From CAZBWE01 sp964495465 (GTDB lineage: Bacteria > Planctomycetota > Phycisphaerae > Sedimentisphaerales > Anaerobacaceae), in NCBI GenBank assembly GCA_964495465.1, contig CAZBWE010000004.1, forward strand, positions 1 to 57,163: a stretch of DNA of 57,163 nucleotides, given 5' to 3'. The notes beneath the pieces were generated by a model. The model saw only the letters and a program-made list of their open reading frames with translations. It did not search any database and was not told the DNA's origin. This document shows positions 1 through 7,521 of this stretch, piece by piece. A program made the translations under genes and the position numbers. How positions within the stretch are numbered: the stretch's first letter is position 1; each line of letters starts with the position of its first letter.

Positions 1-1
1 T

Positions 2-55
2 ATTCGAAAGAACATCAAAAAGCTAATTCCTCACGGAGTGGAAATAACTGATTAG
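2..55 (+). CDS. possible C-terminal tail of a gene cut by the window edge
   Basis: Frame 2 is open from the first base and ends at TAG (53-55), giving a lysine-rich 17-residue tail. It is too short to identify. The other forward frames are also short, so this could be non-coding sequence. It is listed only because a gene running in from the left would end here. Confidence 0.25.
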   Translation: MRKNIKKLIPHGVEITD

Positions 56-101
56 GCCGTGGTTACATCCTAAATTGTATAAACATTGTGCTATTTAATT
101 G

Positions 102-131
102 TTGCTGTGCGATGGGGATTCTTGGTATATT
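102..131 (+). promoter_or_regulatory. possible promoter of the HEPN/MNT pair
   Basis: TTGCTG (102-107) and TATATT (126-131) are separated by 18 bp, a fair sigma70-type match. The HEPN start codon lies about 110 bp downstream, and the palindrome and 18-bp tandem repeat fall between them in the predicted leader. This is motif reading only. Confidence 0.35.
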
Positions 132-151
132 AAAAGCAGAAAGAAGGAATA

Positions 152-177
152 GATTCCCGCTTTCGCGGGAATGACAG
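152..177. repeat. dispersed palindromic repeat, copy 1
   Basis: An 8-bp perfect inverted repeat (attcccgc / gcgggaat, 153-160 and 165-172) surrounds a 4-nt loop. The whole 26-bp unit recurs identically at 12613-12638, so it is a dispersed intergenic palindrome rather than a local coincidence. Similar short palindromic repeats are common in bacterial genomes. Confidence 0.8.
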
Positions 178-233
178 GTTGTGCAGGAATAACAGGTTTC
201 GCGGGAATGACAAGTTTCGCAGGAATGACGAAG
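162..233 (+). repeat. four tandem 18-bp units grown from the palindrome's right arm
   Basis: Units at 162-179, 180-197, 198-215 and 216-233 share the pattern ttcgcgggaatgacaggt with a few substitutions. The first unit overlaps the right arm of the palindrome, so the array looks like a local amplification of that arm. It ends 8 bp before the HEPN start codon and contains its Shine-Dalgarno-like aagga at the right edge (231-235). Confidence 0.8.
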
Positions 234-241
234 GATTATTT

Positions 242-619
242 ATGGACGTCGGCAAACAAATTGAATTTTGGAAGACAAGCAGCGATGAGGACTTCGCAGC
301 GTCGAAGGCCCTTTTGGAAAAGGGTCATTTACGGCACTGTCTTTTCTTTGCGCATCTGGCTCTCGAAAAGATGCTCAAAGCACATGTGACCAGGCAAACA
401 AAAGATATACCGCCGAGGATACATAACCTTATTCGTCTTACAGAGATTGCCTGTCTGACGCTTGACGCCGAACAAGAGGAGTTCCTGCGAGAGTTTGGCG
501 TATATCAGTTAGAAGGTCGTTACCCGGATTCCGAGCAAATTCCACTTGAAAAGGATTTTGCCCGTTCGGAAATTTCAAAGGTCGAGGAGATAATAAAATG
601 GTTGAAGAATCAGTTATAA
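242..619 (+). CDS. HEPN domain protein, RNase-type toxin of a HEPN/MNT pair
   Basis: This 125-residue protein is a compact all-helical HEPN domain (PF05168 type). The conserved helix around ALEKMLKAH is followed by R...PPRIHNLIRL, which fits the R-X(4-6)-H catalytic signature of HEPN RNases. Family members cleave RNA and are neutralised by a partner MNT nucleotidyltransferase, which overlaps its 3' end by 22 bp here. I chose ATG 242, preceded by aagga at 231-235, rather than ATG 179, which would translate the 18-bp tandem repeat into junk. A defence or stress role is family knowledge; nothing here shows whether the pair is active. Confidence 0.85.
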   Translation: MDVGKQIEFWKTSSDEDFAASKALLEKGHLRHCLFFAHLALEKMLKAHVTRQTKDIPPRIHNLIRLTEIACLTLDAEQEEFLREFGVYQLEGRYPDSEQIPLEKDFARSEISKVEEIIKWLKNQL

Positions 620-918
620 CAACGATCAAAAAATATCTTTCTGCGTTGTCAGCTTTCGGTATAAATTCACACCGGGCTGTTTTGTTTGGTTCCTTTGCAC
701 AGGGTCAAGCCAGTAAGAACAGCGATATTGATTTGGTCGTAATTGCACCGGAATTCGATGGGGCACGAGAGATTTCATTAATAAAGGCACTCTGGCAAGC
801 AACTGTTAGTGATAGTCGTATCGAGCCGATACCCTGTGGCGAGAAAGAGTGGGAAACCGACCAAAGCAGGCCTATTCTCGAGATTGCCCGACGTGAAGGT
901 GTTGTTATTTCAGCATAA
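598..918 (+). CDS. MNT-domain nucleotidyltransferase, antitoxin partner of the HEPN protein
   Basis: This 106-residue minimal nucleotidyltransferase carries the pol-beta superfamily motif GSFAQGQASKNSDIDLVV at about residues 31-48, with GS and DxD both intact. In characterised HEPN/MNT systems the MNT protein adds AMP to the HEPN toxin and inactivates it. The 22-bp overlap with the toxin gene implies translational coupling. The toxin-first order is the usual one for these pairs. The C-terminus is complete. Confidence 0.87.
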   Translation: MVEESVITTIKKYLSALSAFGINSHRAVLFGSFAQGQASKNSDIDLVVIAPEFDGAREISLIKALWQATVSDSRIEPIPCGEKEWETDQSRPILEIARREGVVISA

Positions 919-988
919 TAACAAATAGAAAATCAGTTCTGAGCATATTCGATACTTGCTGATGTTGAAACCTTTTTTGAGGTGAAAG

Positions 989-2218
989 ATGGCGAAGAAA
1001 GAAAAAGTTGTATTGGCGTATAGCGGTGGGCTGGATACGAGCGTGATTCTGCCGTGGCTTAAAGAGACATACGGCTACGAGGTGATAGCGTTTGCGGCGG
1101 ACCTCGGCCAGGGCGAAGAATTGACGGGGATTAAGCAAAAGGCCCTGAAAAGCGGGGCGGTCAAGTGCGTTATCAAGGACCTGCGGAGAGAGTTCGTCGA
1201 GGAATACCTGTGGCCGATGCTTAAATCGGGGGCGGTGTATGAAGGATGTTATCTGCTCGGGACAAGTATTGCGCGGCCTTTAATCGCAAAACATCAGGTT
1301 GATGTTGCTCATACAGAAGGTGCAAATGCGGTGGCGCACGGGGCGACCGGAAAAGGCAACGACCAGGTGCGGTTCGAGTTGACTTATATGGCTTTAGACC
1401 CGACGCTTAAAATCATTGCACCGTGGAAAGACCCGAATTTTAAATTAACTTCGCGTGAGGCGGCGGTCGATTACGCCAAGAAACATAAAATACCCATCGA
1501 ACAGAGTAAAAAGAAAATCTACAGCAGGGACCGGAACCTGTGGCATATAAGCCACGAAGGTGCGGACCTCGAAGACCCTGCCAATGAGCCAAAAGACGAT
1601 TTGTATGTAATATCGCGGCCCGTATCGAAGGCGCCTGATAAGGCGGATTATGTAACAATAGGTTTCCACGAAGGTGTGCCGATAAAACTGGACGGAAAAT
1701 TGATGAGCGGCGTCGGCATAATCGAGGCATTAAACCAAATCGGCGGCAGACACGGAGTCGGGCAGGTCGATGTTGTCGAAAACCGGCTGGTTGGGATAAA
1801 ATCGCGTGGAGTTTATGAGACGCCGGGCGGAGCAATCCTGGTCGCAGCCCACAGCGCAATGGAGAGCGTGACACTCGACAGAGAAACTATGCACTACAAA
1901 CAGATAATTGCTCTGAAATATGCAGAGATGGTTTATTATGGTTTGTGGTTTCATCAGCTTCGTGAGGCACTTGATGCGTTTATCGATGTAACGCAGCGAA
2001 GTGTTACGGGCGAGGTCAGGATGAAGCTGTTCAAGGGCCGTTGCACAGTTGCCGGTATAAAAAGCCCGAATAGTCTTTACCGAAAGGACCTGGCAAGCTT
2101 TAAGATGGGTGCCGAATATGAGCCGACCGATGCAACCGGTTTTATACGATTATTCGGCCTGCCAATGAAAGTCGCCGGTGTAGTTCACAAAAAAAAAGAA
2201 AAGTGTAAAGTGAACTAA
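989..2218 (+). CDS. argG: argininosuccinate synthase
   Basis: This 409-residue enzyme joins citrulline and aspartate using ATP to form argininosuccinate, the penultimate step of arginine synthesis. The N-terminus has the PP-loop ATP-binding motif AYSGGLDTS (about residues 10-18), and full-family length is retained. The start has a good ribosome site (gaggtg, about 978-983). The last codons (KCKVN) and the stop lie inside the repeat tract at 2203-2238, so the extreme C-terminus seems to have been replaced by repeat-derived sequence. A short ArgA-type acetyltransferase for the same pathway is at 13928. Confidence 0.97.
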   Translation: MAKKEKVVLAYSGGLDTSVILPWLKETYGYEVIAFAADLGQGEELTGIKQKALKSGAVKCVIKDLRREFVEEYLWPMLKSGAVYEGCYLLGTSIARPLIAKHQVDVAHTEGANAVAHGATGKGNDQVRFELTYMALDPTLKIIAPWKDPNFKLTSREAAVDYAKKHKIPIEQSKKKIYSRDRNLWHISHEGADLEDPANEPKDDLYVISRPVSKAPDKADYVTIGFHEGVPIKLDGKLMSGVGIIEALNQIGGRHGVGQVDVVENRLVGIKSRGVYETPGGAILVAAHSAMESVTLDRETMHYKQIIALKYAEMVYYGLWFHQLREALDAFIDVTQRSVTGEVRMKLFKGRCTVAGIKSPNSLYRKDLASFKMGAEYEPTDATGFIRLFGLPMKVAGVVHKKKEKCKVN

Positions 2219-2238
2219 AGTGCCTAAAGTGAGCTAAA
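2203..2238. repeat. left border repeat of four-helix cassette 1
   Basis: A 36-bp tract of near-repeated taaagtg words. The 15-mer at 2216-2230 is the exact reverse complement of 2627-2641 and again of 2643-2657, and the first 10 bp (2203-2212) are the reverse complement of 2651-2660. It ends 3 bp before the start codon of the four-helix gene and overlaps the last codons and stop of argG. Confidence 0.85.
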
Positions 2239-2241
2239 TTT

Positions 2242-2592
2242 ATGGAAAATAAAGAGTTCGCTAAGGAGCTTGAAAACCGGACACGCAAATTCGCCATACG
2301 GATAGTTCGGTTATCAATAACTTTACCAAATACACCCGAAGGAAGGGTGCTAAGAACTCAAGTGACAAAGTCCGGAACCTCTATCGGTGCAAACTATCGA
2401 GAAGCCAACCGAGCCAGAAGCAAAGCCGATTTTAGAAACAAGATTAAGATTTGTGAAAGCGAAGCCAGTGAAACACAATACTGGCTGGAGATAATTGTGA
2501 AGCTAAAATGGCTGTCTTGGGCAAAAGTGAAGTGGGAATATGAAGAATGCGGTGAATTACTTGGTATTTTTACCTCTATATCAAGCAAGTAA
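2242..2592 (+). CDS. four-helix-bundle protein, 23S rRNA intervening-sequence (IVP) family, copy 1
   Basis: A 116-residue helical, basic protein of the four-helix-bundle family originally found inside 23S rRNA intervening sequences and related to the Avd accessory protein of diversity-generating retroelements. Typical features are the motif S..IGANYREANRARSKADF and the following helix KIKICESEASETQYWLEI. No rRNA or reverse transcriptase is nearby, so this is a stand-alone copy. It is tightly enclosed by inverted repeats (2203-2238 and 2627-2662). The molecular role of stand-alone members is unknown; nucleic-acid binding is the general expectation. Confidence 0.9.
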   Translation: MENKEFAKELENRTRKFAIRIVRLSITLPNTPEGRVLRTQVTKSGTSIGANYREANRARSKADFRNKIKICESEASETQYWLEIIVKLKWLSWAKVKWEYEECGELLGIFTSISSK

Positions 2593-2614
2593 ACTTTAAG
2601 GATGGAGTTATAGA

Positions 2615-3892
2615 TTGATTCTTCCGACTTTAGGCACTTTATACTTTAGGCACTTTACACTTATTAGTGGCCTTGTGGCGGTACCGGACTGGTTTTGGTT
2701 TGTTTTTATCTTCGCATTCGGCAGTTGTGTCGGCAGCTTTTTGAATGTCGTCATTTACCGCTTGCCTCGCGATAAATCCATAGTAACTCCGCCTTCGGCG
2801 TGTCCTTCGTGTGGCAGGCATATTCGTTTTTATGACAACATCCCTCTGGTTTCCTGGCTGGTTTTGGGTGCAAAGTGCCGGTATTGTAAAGCTCCGATAC
2901 GCCCGCGCTATTTTGTCATTGAATTGCTGACCGGTTTTGTTTTTCTCGGTCTGTTTATATTATATTTTCGAAGCGGTTTTTTGCTTTATATGAGACCGTT
3001 TTCAGCGGGTGGATGGTTTATATACCTTCTGCATATCATTTTATTGGGTGCATTTATTGCTGCCTCAGCAATAGACCTGGAATTATGGGTAATTCCTCTG
3101 TCCATCTGCTGGTTTGTTAGCGGCGTAGGATTGATTGGTTCGACTGTAGGAGTGTATATAATTGACCCAGCATTGGTGCGTGAATATTGGCTTTTACCGA
3201 GTGCGTCGGCCAGGACCGGCTCATTGGCGGTCGGGGCGGCGACAGGACTGGCTGTGTCGTTAGTGCTTATGTTAACCGGAATTATAAAAAGAAGTTACGA
3301 GACAGAAAGCAAAGAAAAGGAGACAGGAGACAGGAGACAGGAAACAGAAAACCCGGCTTCGTCTTCGACTACGCCGCAGCAGGCAGATGAAATAGAAGAA
3401 AAAAGCGAACCGCAGTTTAATCACCGTTTGGAGGCCTGTAAGGAAATAGTTTTTTTGCTTCCGATTATTGTGTGCTCGGCGGCAGCTTTGTGGTTATTCG
3501 GTGGGAGCAAATGGTGGGTGGATTTTTCGCAACATCCTGCTATTTCAGGGCTTCTGGGCAGTGCGTGGGGATATTTTGTCGGCTGCGGCGTAGTCTGGAG
3601 CATCCGCATCTTCGGCACATTAGCATTTGGAAAAGAGGCAATGGGTCTGGGCGATATGCACCTGATGGGAGCGGCGGGGGCGGTTGCAGGTCCAGTTTTC
3701 GTGATAATGGCTTTTTTTATCGCACCATTCTTCGGGCTGGCATGGGCGGGATTTCAGATGTTTTTTAAAAAAATTCGACAAATTCCTTATGGTCCCTTCT
3801 TGTCATTGGGAATGTTTGTTGTTATGATTTTACACGACTGGATTCGAGACTATGTTAGATTCATCCTTGAGCCGTTCACCGGCAATATGTGA
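2615..3892 (+). CDS. prepilin peptidase (type IV pilus/type II secretion leader peptidase)
   Basis: A membrane aspartyl protease of up to 425 residues that cleaves type IV prepilin leaders at the inner membrane. The N-terminal zinc-binding domain has two CxxC pairs (ACPSCG and CRYCK). The catalytic aspartates are in AIDLELW and GLGDMHL. Several hydrophobic helices follow. The hydrophilic loop at about residues 230-270 is an insertion encoded partly by a (ggagaca) repeat. TTG 2615 follows a ggag ribosome site, but residues 5-16 are encoded by the cassette border, so GTG 2675 could be the ancestral start. A pilin-like gene (49847) and an assembly ATPase (38505) provide likely pathway partners. 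Confidence 0.9.
   Translation: MILPTLGTLYFRHFTLISGLVAVPDWFWFVFIFAFGSCVGSFLNVVIYRLPRDKSIVTPPSACPSCGRHIRFYDNIPLVSWLVLGAKCRYCKAPIRPRYFVIELLTGFVFLGLFILYFRSGFLLYMRPFSAGGWFIYLLHIILLGAFIAASAIDLELWVIPLSICWFVSGVGLIGSTVGVYIIDPALVREYWLLPSASARTGSLAVGAATGLAVSLVLMLTGIIKRSYETESKEKETGDRRQETENPASSSTTPQQADEIEEKSEPQFNHRLEACKEIVFLLPIIVCSAAALWLFGGSKWWVDFSQHPAISGLLGSAWGYFVGCGVVWSIRIFGTLAFGKEAMGLGDMHLMGAAGAVAGPVFVIMAFFIAPFFGLAWAGFQMFFKKIRQIPYGPFLSLGMFVVMILHDWIRDYVRFILEPFTGNM
2627..2662. repeat. right border repeat of four-helix cassette 1
   Basis: Two direct copies of the 15-mer actttaggcacttta (2627-2641 and 2643-2657), each the exact reverse complement of 2216-2230 in the left border. The tract is translated as the N-terminal residues of the prepilin peptidase if the TTG at 2615 is the start, which suggests it was inserted just upstream of, or inside, that gene's beginning. 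Confidence 0.85.
3319..3346 (+). repeat. 7-bp tandem repeat (ggagaca, four units) inside the prepilin peptidase
   Basis: Three perfect ggagaca units (3319-3339) and one variant ggaaaca (3340-3346). It encodes the hydrophilic stretch around GDRRQETE in a cytoplasmic loop between membrane helices. Confidence 0.9.
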
Positions 3893-3941
3893 TGTTAAAG
3901 ATACAATGGAATTTTAGGTCATACATTAAGGAGATATAAAG

Positions 3942-4610
3942 ATGCAAACCTCCCAAAAAACAATCATACTGCTAACGTGTTTTGTAACAGCTTCATTACT
4001 TTCAGGCTGCGGGGGTTTCCCGACAAACTGGAAGAAAAAATATCAGGCGGTAAATGTAGAGCATCAAAATACGCTTGGTTTGCTTGAACGCGAAAGGTCG
4101 GAAAAAGGTCAGCTTGGTGCGCAGCTTTCAAAAAATCAGCAGACTATAGAAGAGCTTCAAAGACAAATTGCAGAGCGGCAGAAGAGCGCGGCAGAAGTAA
4201 CCGGCTTCGGAGAGGGTTACGATGTGGCCTTGGACCCGACAGCAGGGACAATTACAGTGACGCTGCCAAACGAGATATTATTCGATTCGGGAAAAGCCGA
4301 CCTTAAGAAATCATCCATCACCGAACTTGACCATATCCAATCGGTGCTGCAGAGCAGATACGGCGGTAAACAAATAGATGTGGCCGGGCATACCGATACT
4401 GACCCCATAAAAAAATCGAAGTGGAAAGATAACTGGGAGCTATCATCTCAGCGTGCACTTACGGTAACAAGGTATTTAATAAACCGCGGGATAGACGAAG
4501 AAGATATTCGAGCAGTGGGCTGCGGAGAGACCAGGCCTGTAGCATCAAACGCAACGGCAAGCGGCAAGGCAAGAAACCGAAGAGTCGAAATAGTTGTATA
4601 TATGAGGTAA
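3942..4610 (+). CDS. OmpA-family outer-membrane lipoprotein
   Basis: A 222-residue protein with a lipoprotein signal (LLSGC, lipidated Cys near residue 23), a coiled coil at about residues 40-85 and a C-terminal OmpA/Pal domain at about 100-222. The peptidoglycan-binding signature is visible as AGHTDTDPIKK...NWELSSQRA followed by GCGETRP and NRRVEI. It probably tethers outer membrane to peptidoglycan. The start is preceded by an ideal aaggag (3928-3933), 8 nt upstream. The following gene comEC is convergent. Confidence 0.93.
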   Translation: MQTSQKTIILLTCFVTASLLSGCGGFPTNWKKKYQAVNVEHQNTLGLLERERSEKGQLGAQLSKNQQTIEELQRQIAERQKSAAEVTGFGEGYDVALDPTAGTITVTLPNEILFDSGKADLKKSSITELDHIQSVLQSRYGGKQIDVAGHTDTDPIKKSKWKDNWELSSQRALTVTRYLINRGIDEEDIRAVGCGETRPVASNATASGKARNRRVEIVVYMR

Positions 4611-4670
4611 ATACGTATATGCGCGGATGGGTTGATGAGTTGGCGTAACTGCACTTGTTTACCTGCGCAC

Positions 4671-7379
4671 TCACTCATTTGCACACTTACTCACAATCGT
4701 GCCGTTTTTCCTGATGCGAATGATGATTGCTCCATCTCTGGGTGTATAAAATGACTTTGCATTATTTGCGATAGATTCGTCATTACCGAAAGAATTCAGC
4801 TTTTCATATTGTCTTTCTTCACAGCTATAAAGCAAGATATCCGCTTCAAGATTTTCAAGAAAATCAGGGTCTGCTGTTGTAGCAGAGCCGTGATGAGGGA
4901 CGACTACAATATCAGCTTTAAGGTCGGGATAGAGGCGAAGAAGCTCCTGCTGGGTGAATTTTTCGATGTCAGAGCAAAAAAGGATTTTTTTGCCTGCAAA
5001 TTCAATAAGGCAAACCAGAGATTTGTCGTTGTCACTGAGTTTGTAATCCTGATATATCTGTTTGGTCGGCCAGAGGATTTTGATACTTGCAGGGGTTTGT
5101 AAATTTAATCCTTTTTCTAAGGTATGAATTTTATGGCCTTGTTCGAGGAGACGGTCGTTAAGAAATTTGGCAGTGCCCCAAGTATCTGTTTCACTGAAGA
5201 AGGCATCATTGGCATAGATTGCCCCGACCTTGCAGTGCTCGATAATCTCAGGTATGCCGTTGATGTGGTCAATGTCGTTGTGGCTTATGGCAATAGCATC
5301 GAGTCTATATAGGCCGATATAATCTAAAAACGGCGAAACGACTTTTCTGCCGATGTTGCTTCTGTGCAGTGAGCCGGCGTCGAATAAAACATTATCCCCA
5401 CCCGGAAGCTGGGCCAGAATCGCCTGGCCATGACCGACATCGAGACAGGTGAGAACCAGGTTGTCACGGTGTATCCTTTGCCATTTAGTTACGCCCAGAA
5501 AAGCAAATATTGCCATAAGCACAGGTATTAAGATTATTTTCCTGAACAGGGGGCGACGAAAATGAAAAAAGAAGGCAAAAGCAATTGTGCAGTAATAAAA
5601 AATAACCACTGCAATCGGCACGCGGCCTATAAGTATCTGAGAGAAATCCAGATGTGCGATTAGCTTAACAATACCAATCAGTAAATCGGCTAATCCTGTT
5701 ACCAATATCCCCAATACCGATGCTACAGAGGGCAGCAGAAAAGACAAAACTATTTTCAGATACCCAAGCGTTAAAATCCCGGCAACGAATGGAAAAACGA
5801 TAACCGTCCAGATGCTCGTAAAAGGATTAATCGTGTAAAAATGATATAGCAAGATACCGGCGCCACCCAGCCAGGCGGAAAGACCGACAGAAAATAATTG
5901 CAATATATAAGAATCGGTCCTGGAAATTATTCGAGACAAGAGTTTGATATATACCCCGGCTTTGAACCATCGATGAGCTGTTATCATTTCATATAGAAAG
6001 AAGTGTATCCGGTCAGAGAGAAGTATAATGCCAAGAACCGATGCGAAAGATAATTGCCAGCCGGCCGAGAACAAATCGGTCGGATTAATCAGCAAAAGGA
6101 TTATTGCTGCTAATGACAGAGTGTTGATGGAATTTGCCTTTCGGCGAAATAAAAATGATAAACAGAAAACCAGGGCGATGACAGCGGCACGGAGAGTTGG
6201 TGCTCTCGGCGGGACAATCAATAAAAAGACGGCTAATGCGACAATACAGATAACAGCACGGGCGGGTTTCATTAAGCCAATGGTTCTGCACAGCCACCAT
6301 ATAACACCAACTAAAATGCCAAGATGCATTCCGGAAAGACTTATAAAGTGCAATAAGCCGGTTTTATAAAAGGCCTCGTAAGTAGCACTGTCGATATTTC
6401 GTCTATAACCCAACAGTAATGCCTGCAGCAGGCCCTCGCTTTGGTCATCGGGAGATGGGCCGTCCAATAGGGCCTGGGTAGCTGTATTTCTGAACCTTCT
6501 TTTGATTTTCGTAAAAAGGCAGGCAGGGCTATCTTTGAGTAATTCGATGCTGTCTCGCGATTTGATTGAAGCAGCGATAAAGACGTTCTTGCGAGCAAGA
6601 TATTTGGCGGTATCGAACTGGCCGGGATTTGATGGAGGTTTGAATCTGTCTAACCAGCAATACGCCTGGATATAACCGCCAGCCTTTAGGTCCAGGACAG
6701 GTTCATCCACCTGCACTCGGACGGTGCCGGTTACATCCGCCCAGCTATCGACAGTTTTTACCTTGCTGAGTTTAAGATAGAAGCTTGTTGCAGGGTCGGT
6801 GAACTTAAATCGTGCGAATTTCCAGTCTTTATTTCTGTCAATGTAGGGGTCGGTGACAATTTGGCCGCGAATTGTTGCTAATCTACGCTCATTTATTACT
6901 CTGGCCACAGATTTCTCAGTTTTTAATTCTTTATTTTTTGTTTTCTCTGTGCTCTCTGTGTCCTCTGTGGCTGATTCTTTTTCAATTCCGATGAGATTTC
7001 GGATATCATTTGGCCTCGGCGTATAAAAAGTATTCAGCCGAATTGCGCCAAGACAGGTAAAGCAAGCAAGGGTGAGAATTGCAGTGACGTATTGGTTATT
7101 GGTAACCGGTGATTGGTAATTGGTTACTGGTAATTGGTTATTGATAGAGGAAAAACTCAGGACGATAAAGAGTAAAACAGATGCTGCCGAAAAAAAGACA
7201 AGGATGATTAGCCAGAAAAATTGCGAAGCGGGTAGAATGCTCTGAATTAAAATGCCGATGATTAGGCCGATTGCGGCAAATAAGAGGGGGCTGGTGGTTA
7301 TGATTTTATGATATGAGTTAAAAAAGCCCCCGGAAAGTTGCTTATCAATCAGGTCTAATTTCCGCCTAATATCATCCAT
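4671..7379 (-). CDS. comEC: ComEC/Rec2 family DNA-uptake channel
   Basis: A 902-residue protein for moving single-stranded DNA across the inner membrane during natural transformation. It has N-terminal hydrophobic helices and a DUF4131-like domain (about 25-300), a polytopic Competence domain (about 320-600, including FISLSGMHLGI) and a C-terminal metallo-beta-lactamase domain starting near LTCLDVGHGQAI with SHNDIDH and VVPHHGS. The N-terminal soluble part carries two repeat-encoded insertions, one of 7-bp units (7092-7147) and one of 9-bp units (6945-6969). Together with the prepilin peptidase and pilin-like gene it suggests competence, which is inference. It lies downstream of serS on the same strand. 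Confidence 0.93.
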   Translation of the reverse strand: MDDIRRKLDLIDKQLSGGFFNSYHKIITTSPLLFAAIGLIIGILIQSILPASQFFWLIILVFFSAASVLLFIVLSFSSINNQLPVTNYQSPVTNNQYVTAILTLACFTCLGAIRLNTFYTPRPNDIRNLIGIEKESATEDTESTEKTKNKELKTEKSVARVINERRLATIRGQIVTDPYIDRNKDWKFARFKFTDPATSFYLKLSKVKTVDSWADVTGTVRVQVDEPVLDLKAGGYIQAYCWLDRFKPPSNPGQFDTAKYLARKNVFIAASIKSRDSIELLKDSPACLFTKIKRRFRNTATQALLDGPSPDDQSEGLLQALLLGYRRNIDSATYEAFYKTGLLHFISLSGMHLGILVGVIWWLCRTIGLMKPARAVICIVALAVFLLIVPPRAPTLRAAVIALVFCLSFLFRRKANSINTLSLAAIILLLINPTDLFSAGWQLSFASVLGIILLSDRIHFFLYEMITAHRWFKAGVYIKLLSRIISRTDSYILQLFSVGLSAWLGGAGILLYHFYTINPFTSIWTVIVFPFVAGILTLGYLKIVLSFLLPSVASVLGILVTGLADLLIGIVKLIAHLDFSQILIGRVPIAVVIFYYCTIAFAFFFHFRRPLFRKIILIPVLMAIFAFLGVTKWQRIHRDNLVLTCLDVGHGQAILAQLPGGDNVLFDAGSLHRSNIGRKVVSPFLDYIGLYRLDAIAISHNDIDHINGIPEIIEHCKVGAIYANDAFFSETDTWGTAKFLNDRLLEQGHKIHTLEKGLNLQTPASIKILWPTKQIYQDYKLSDNDKSLVCLIEFAGKKILFCSDIEKFTQQELLRLYPDLKADIVVVPHHGSATTADPDFLENLEADILLYSCEERQYEKLNSFGNDESIANNAKSFYTPRDGAIIIRIRKNGTIVSKCANE
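6945..6969 (-). repeat. 9-bp period repeat inside comEC
   Basis: The word ctctgtg occurs at 6945, 6954 and 6963, exactly 9 bp apart. On the coding strand it gives a low-complexity Ser/Thr/Glu segment (SATEDTESTEKT) between the first hydrophobic helices and the soluble N-terminal domain. Confidence 0.8.
7092..7147 (-). repeat. 7-bp period array inside comEC
   Basis: Eight consecutive heptamers (ttggtta, ttggtaa, ccggtga, and so on), all matching the pattern NTGGTNA or one step from it. It encodes a Gln/Asn/Pro-rich linker (NNQLPVTNYQSPVTNNQ) just after the second N-terminal hydrophobic helix. The array is 56 bp long and open in the comEC frame. Confidence 0.9.
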
Positions 7380-7521
7380 AGCGGAATAGACTACAGGCCA
7401 TAGACCTGGGACTCAAGAGTAATTTCACCTTAGCCGTTATAAAAAAGGATTTTCTTACTCCGCCTAAGAAACAGCAAGATGGCGGAACATAAAATAAGCG
7501 GCACCAGCCAGGCATAACAGA

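Noticed and set aside
171..389. Open frame reading through the 18-bp tandem repeats
   Set aside because: It overlaps the HEPN gene in another frame and its first part is only repeat translated into Gly/Ala/Met words.
4615..4695. Possible further 7/14-bp period tract at the end of comEC
   Set aside because: On the minus strand agtgtgc, gagtgcg and aagtgca recur at about 14 bp, but the match is too loose to claim.
7092..7147. CRISPR-like array
   Set aside because: Unit length is 7 bp without spacers and it is inside comEC; no cas genes occur in the window.
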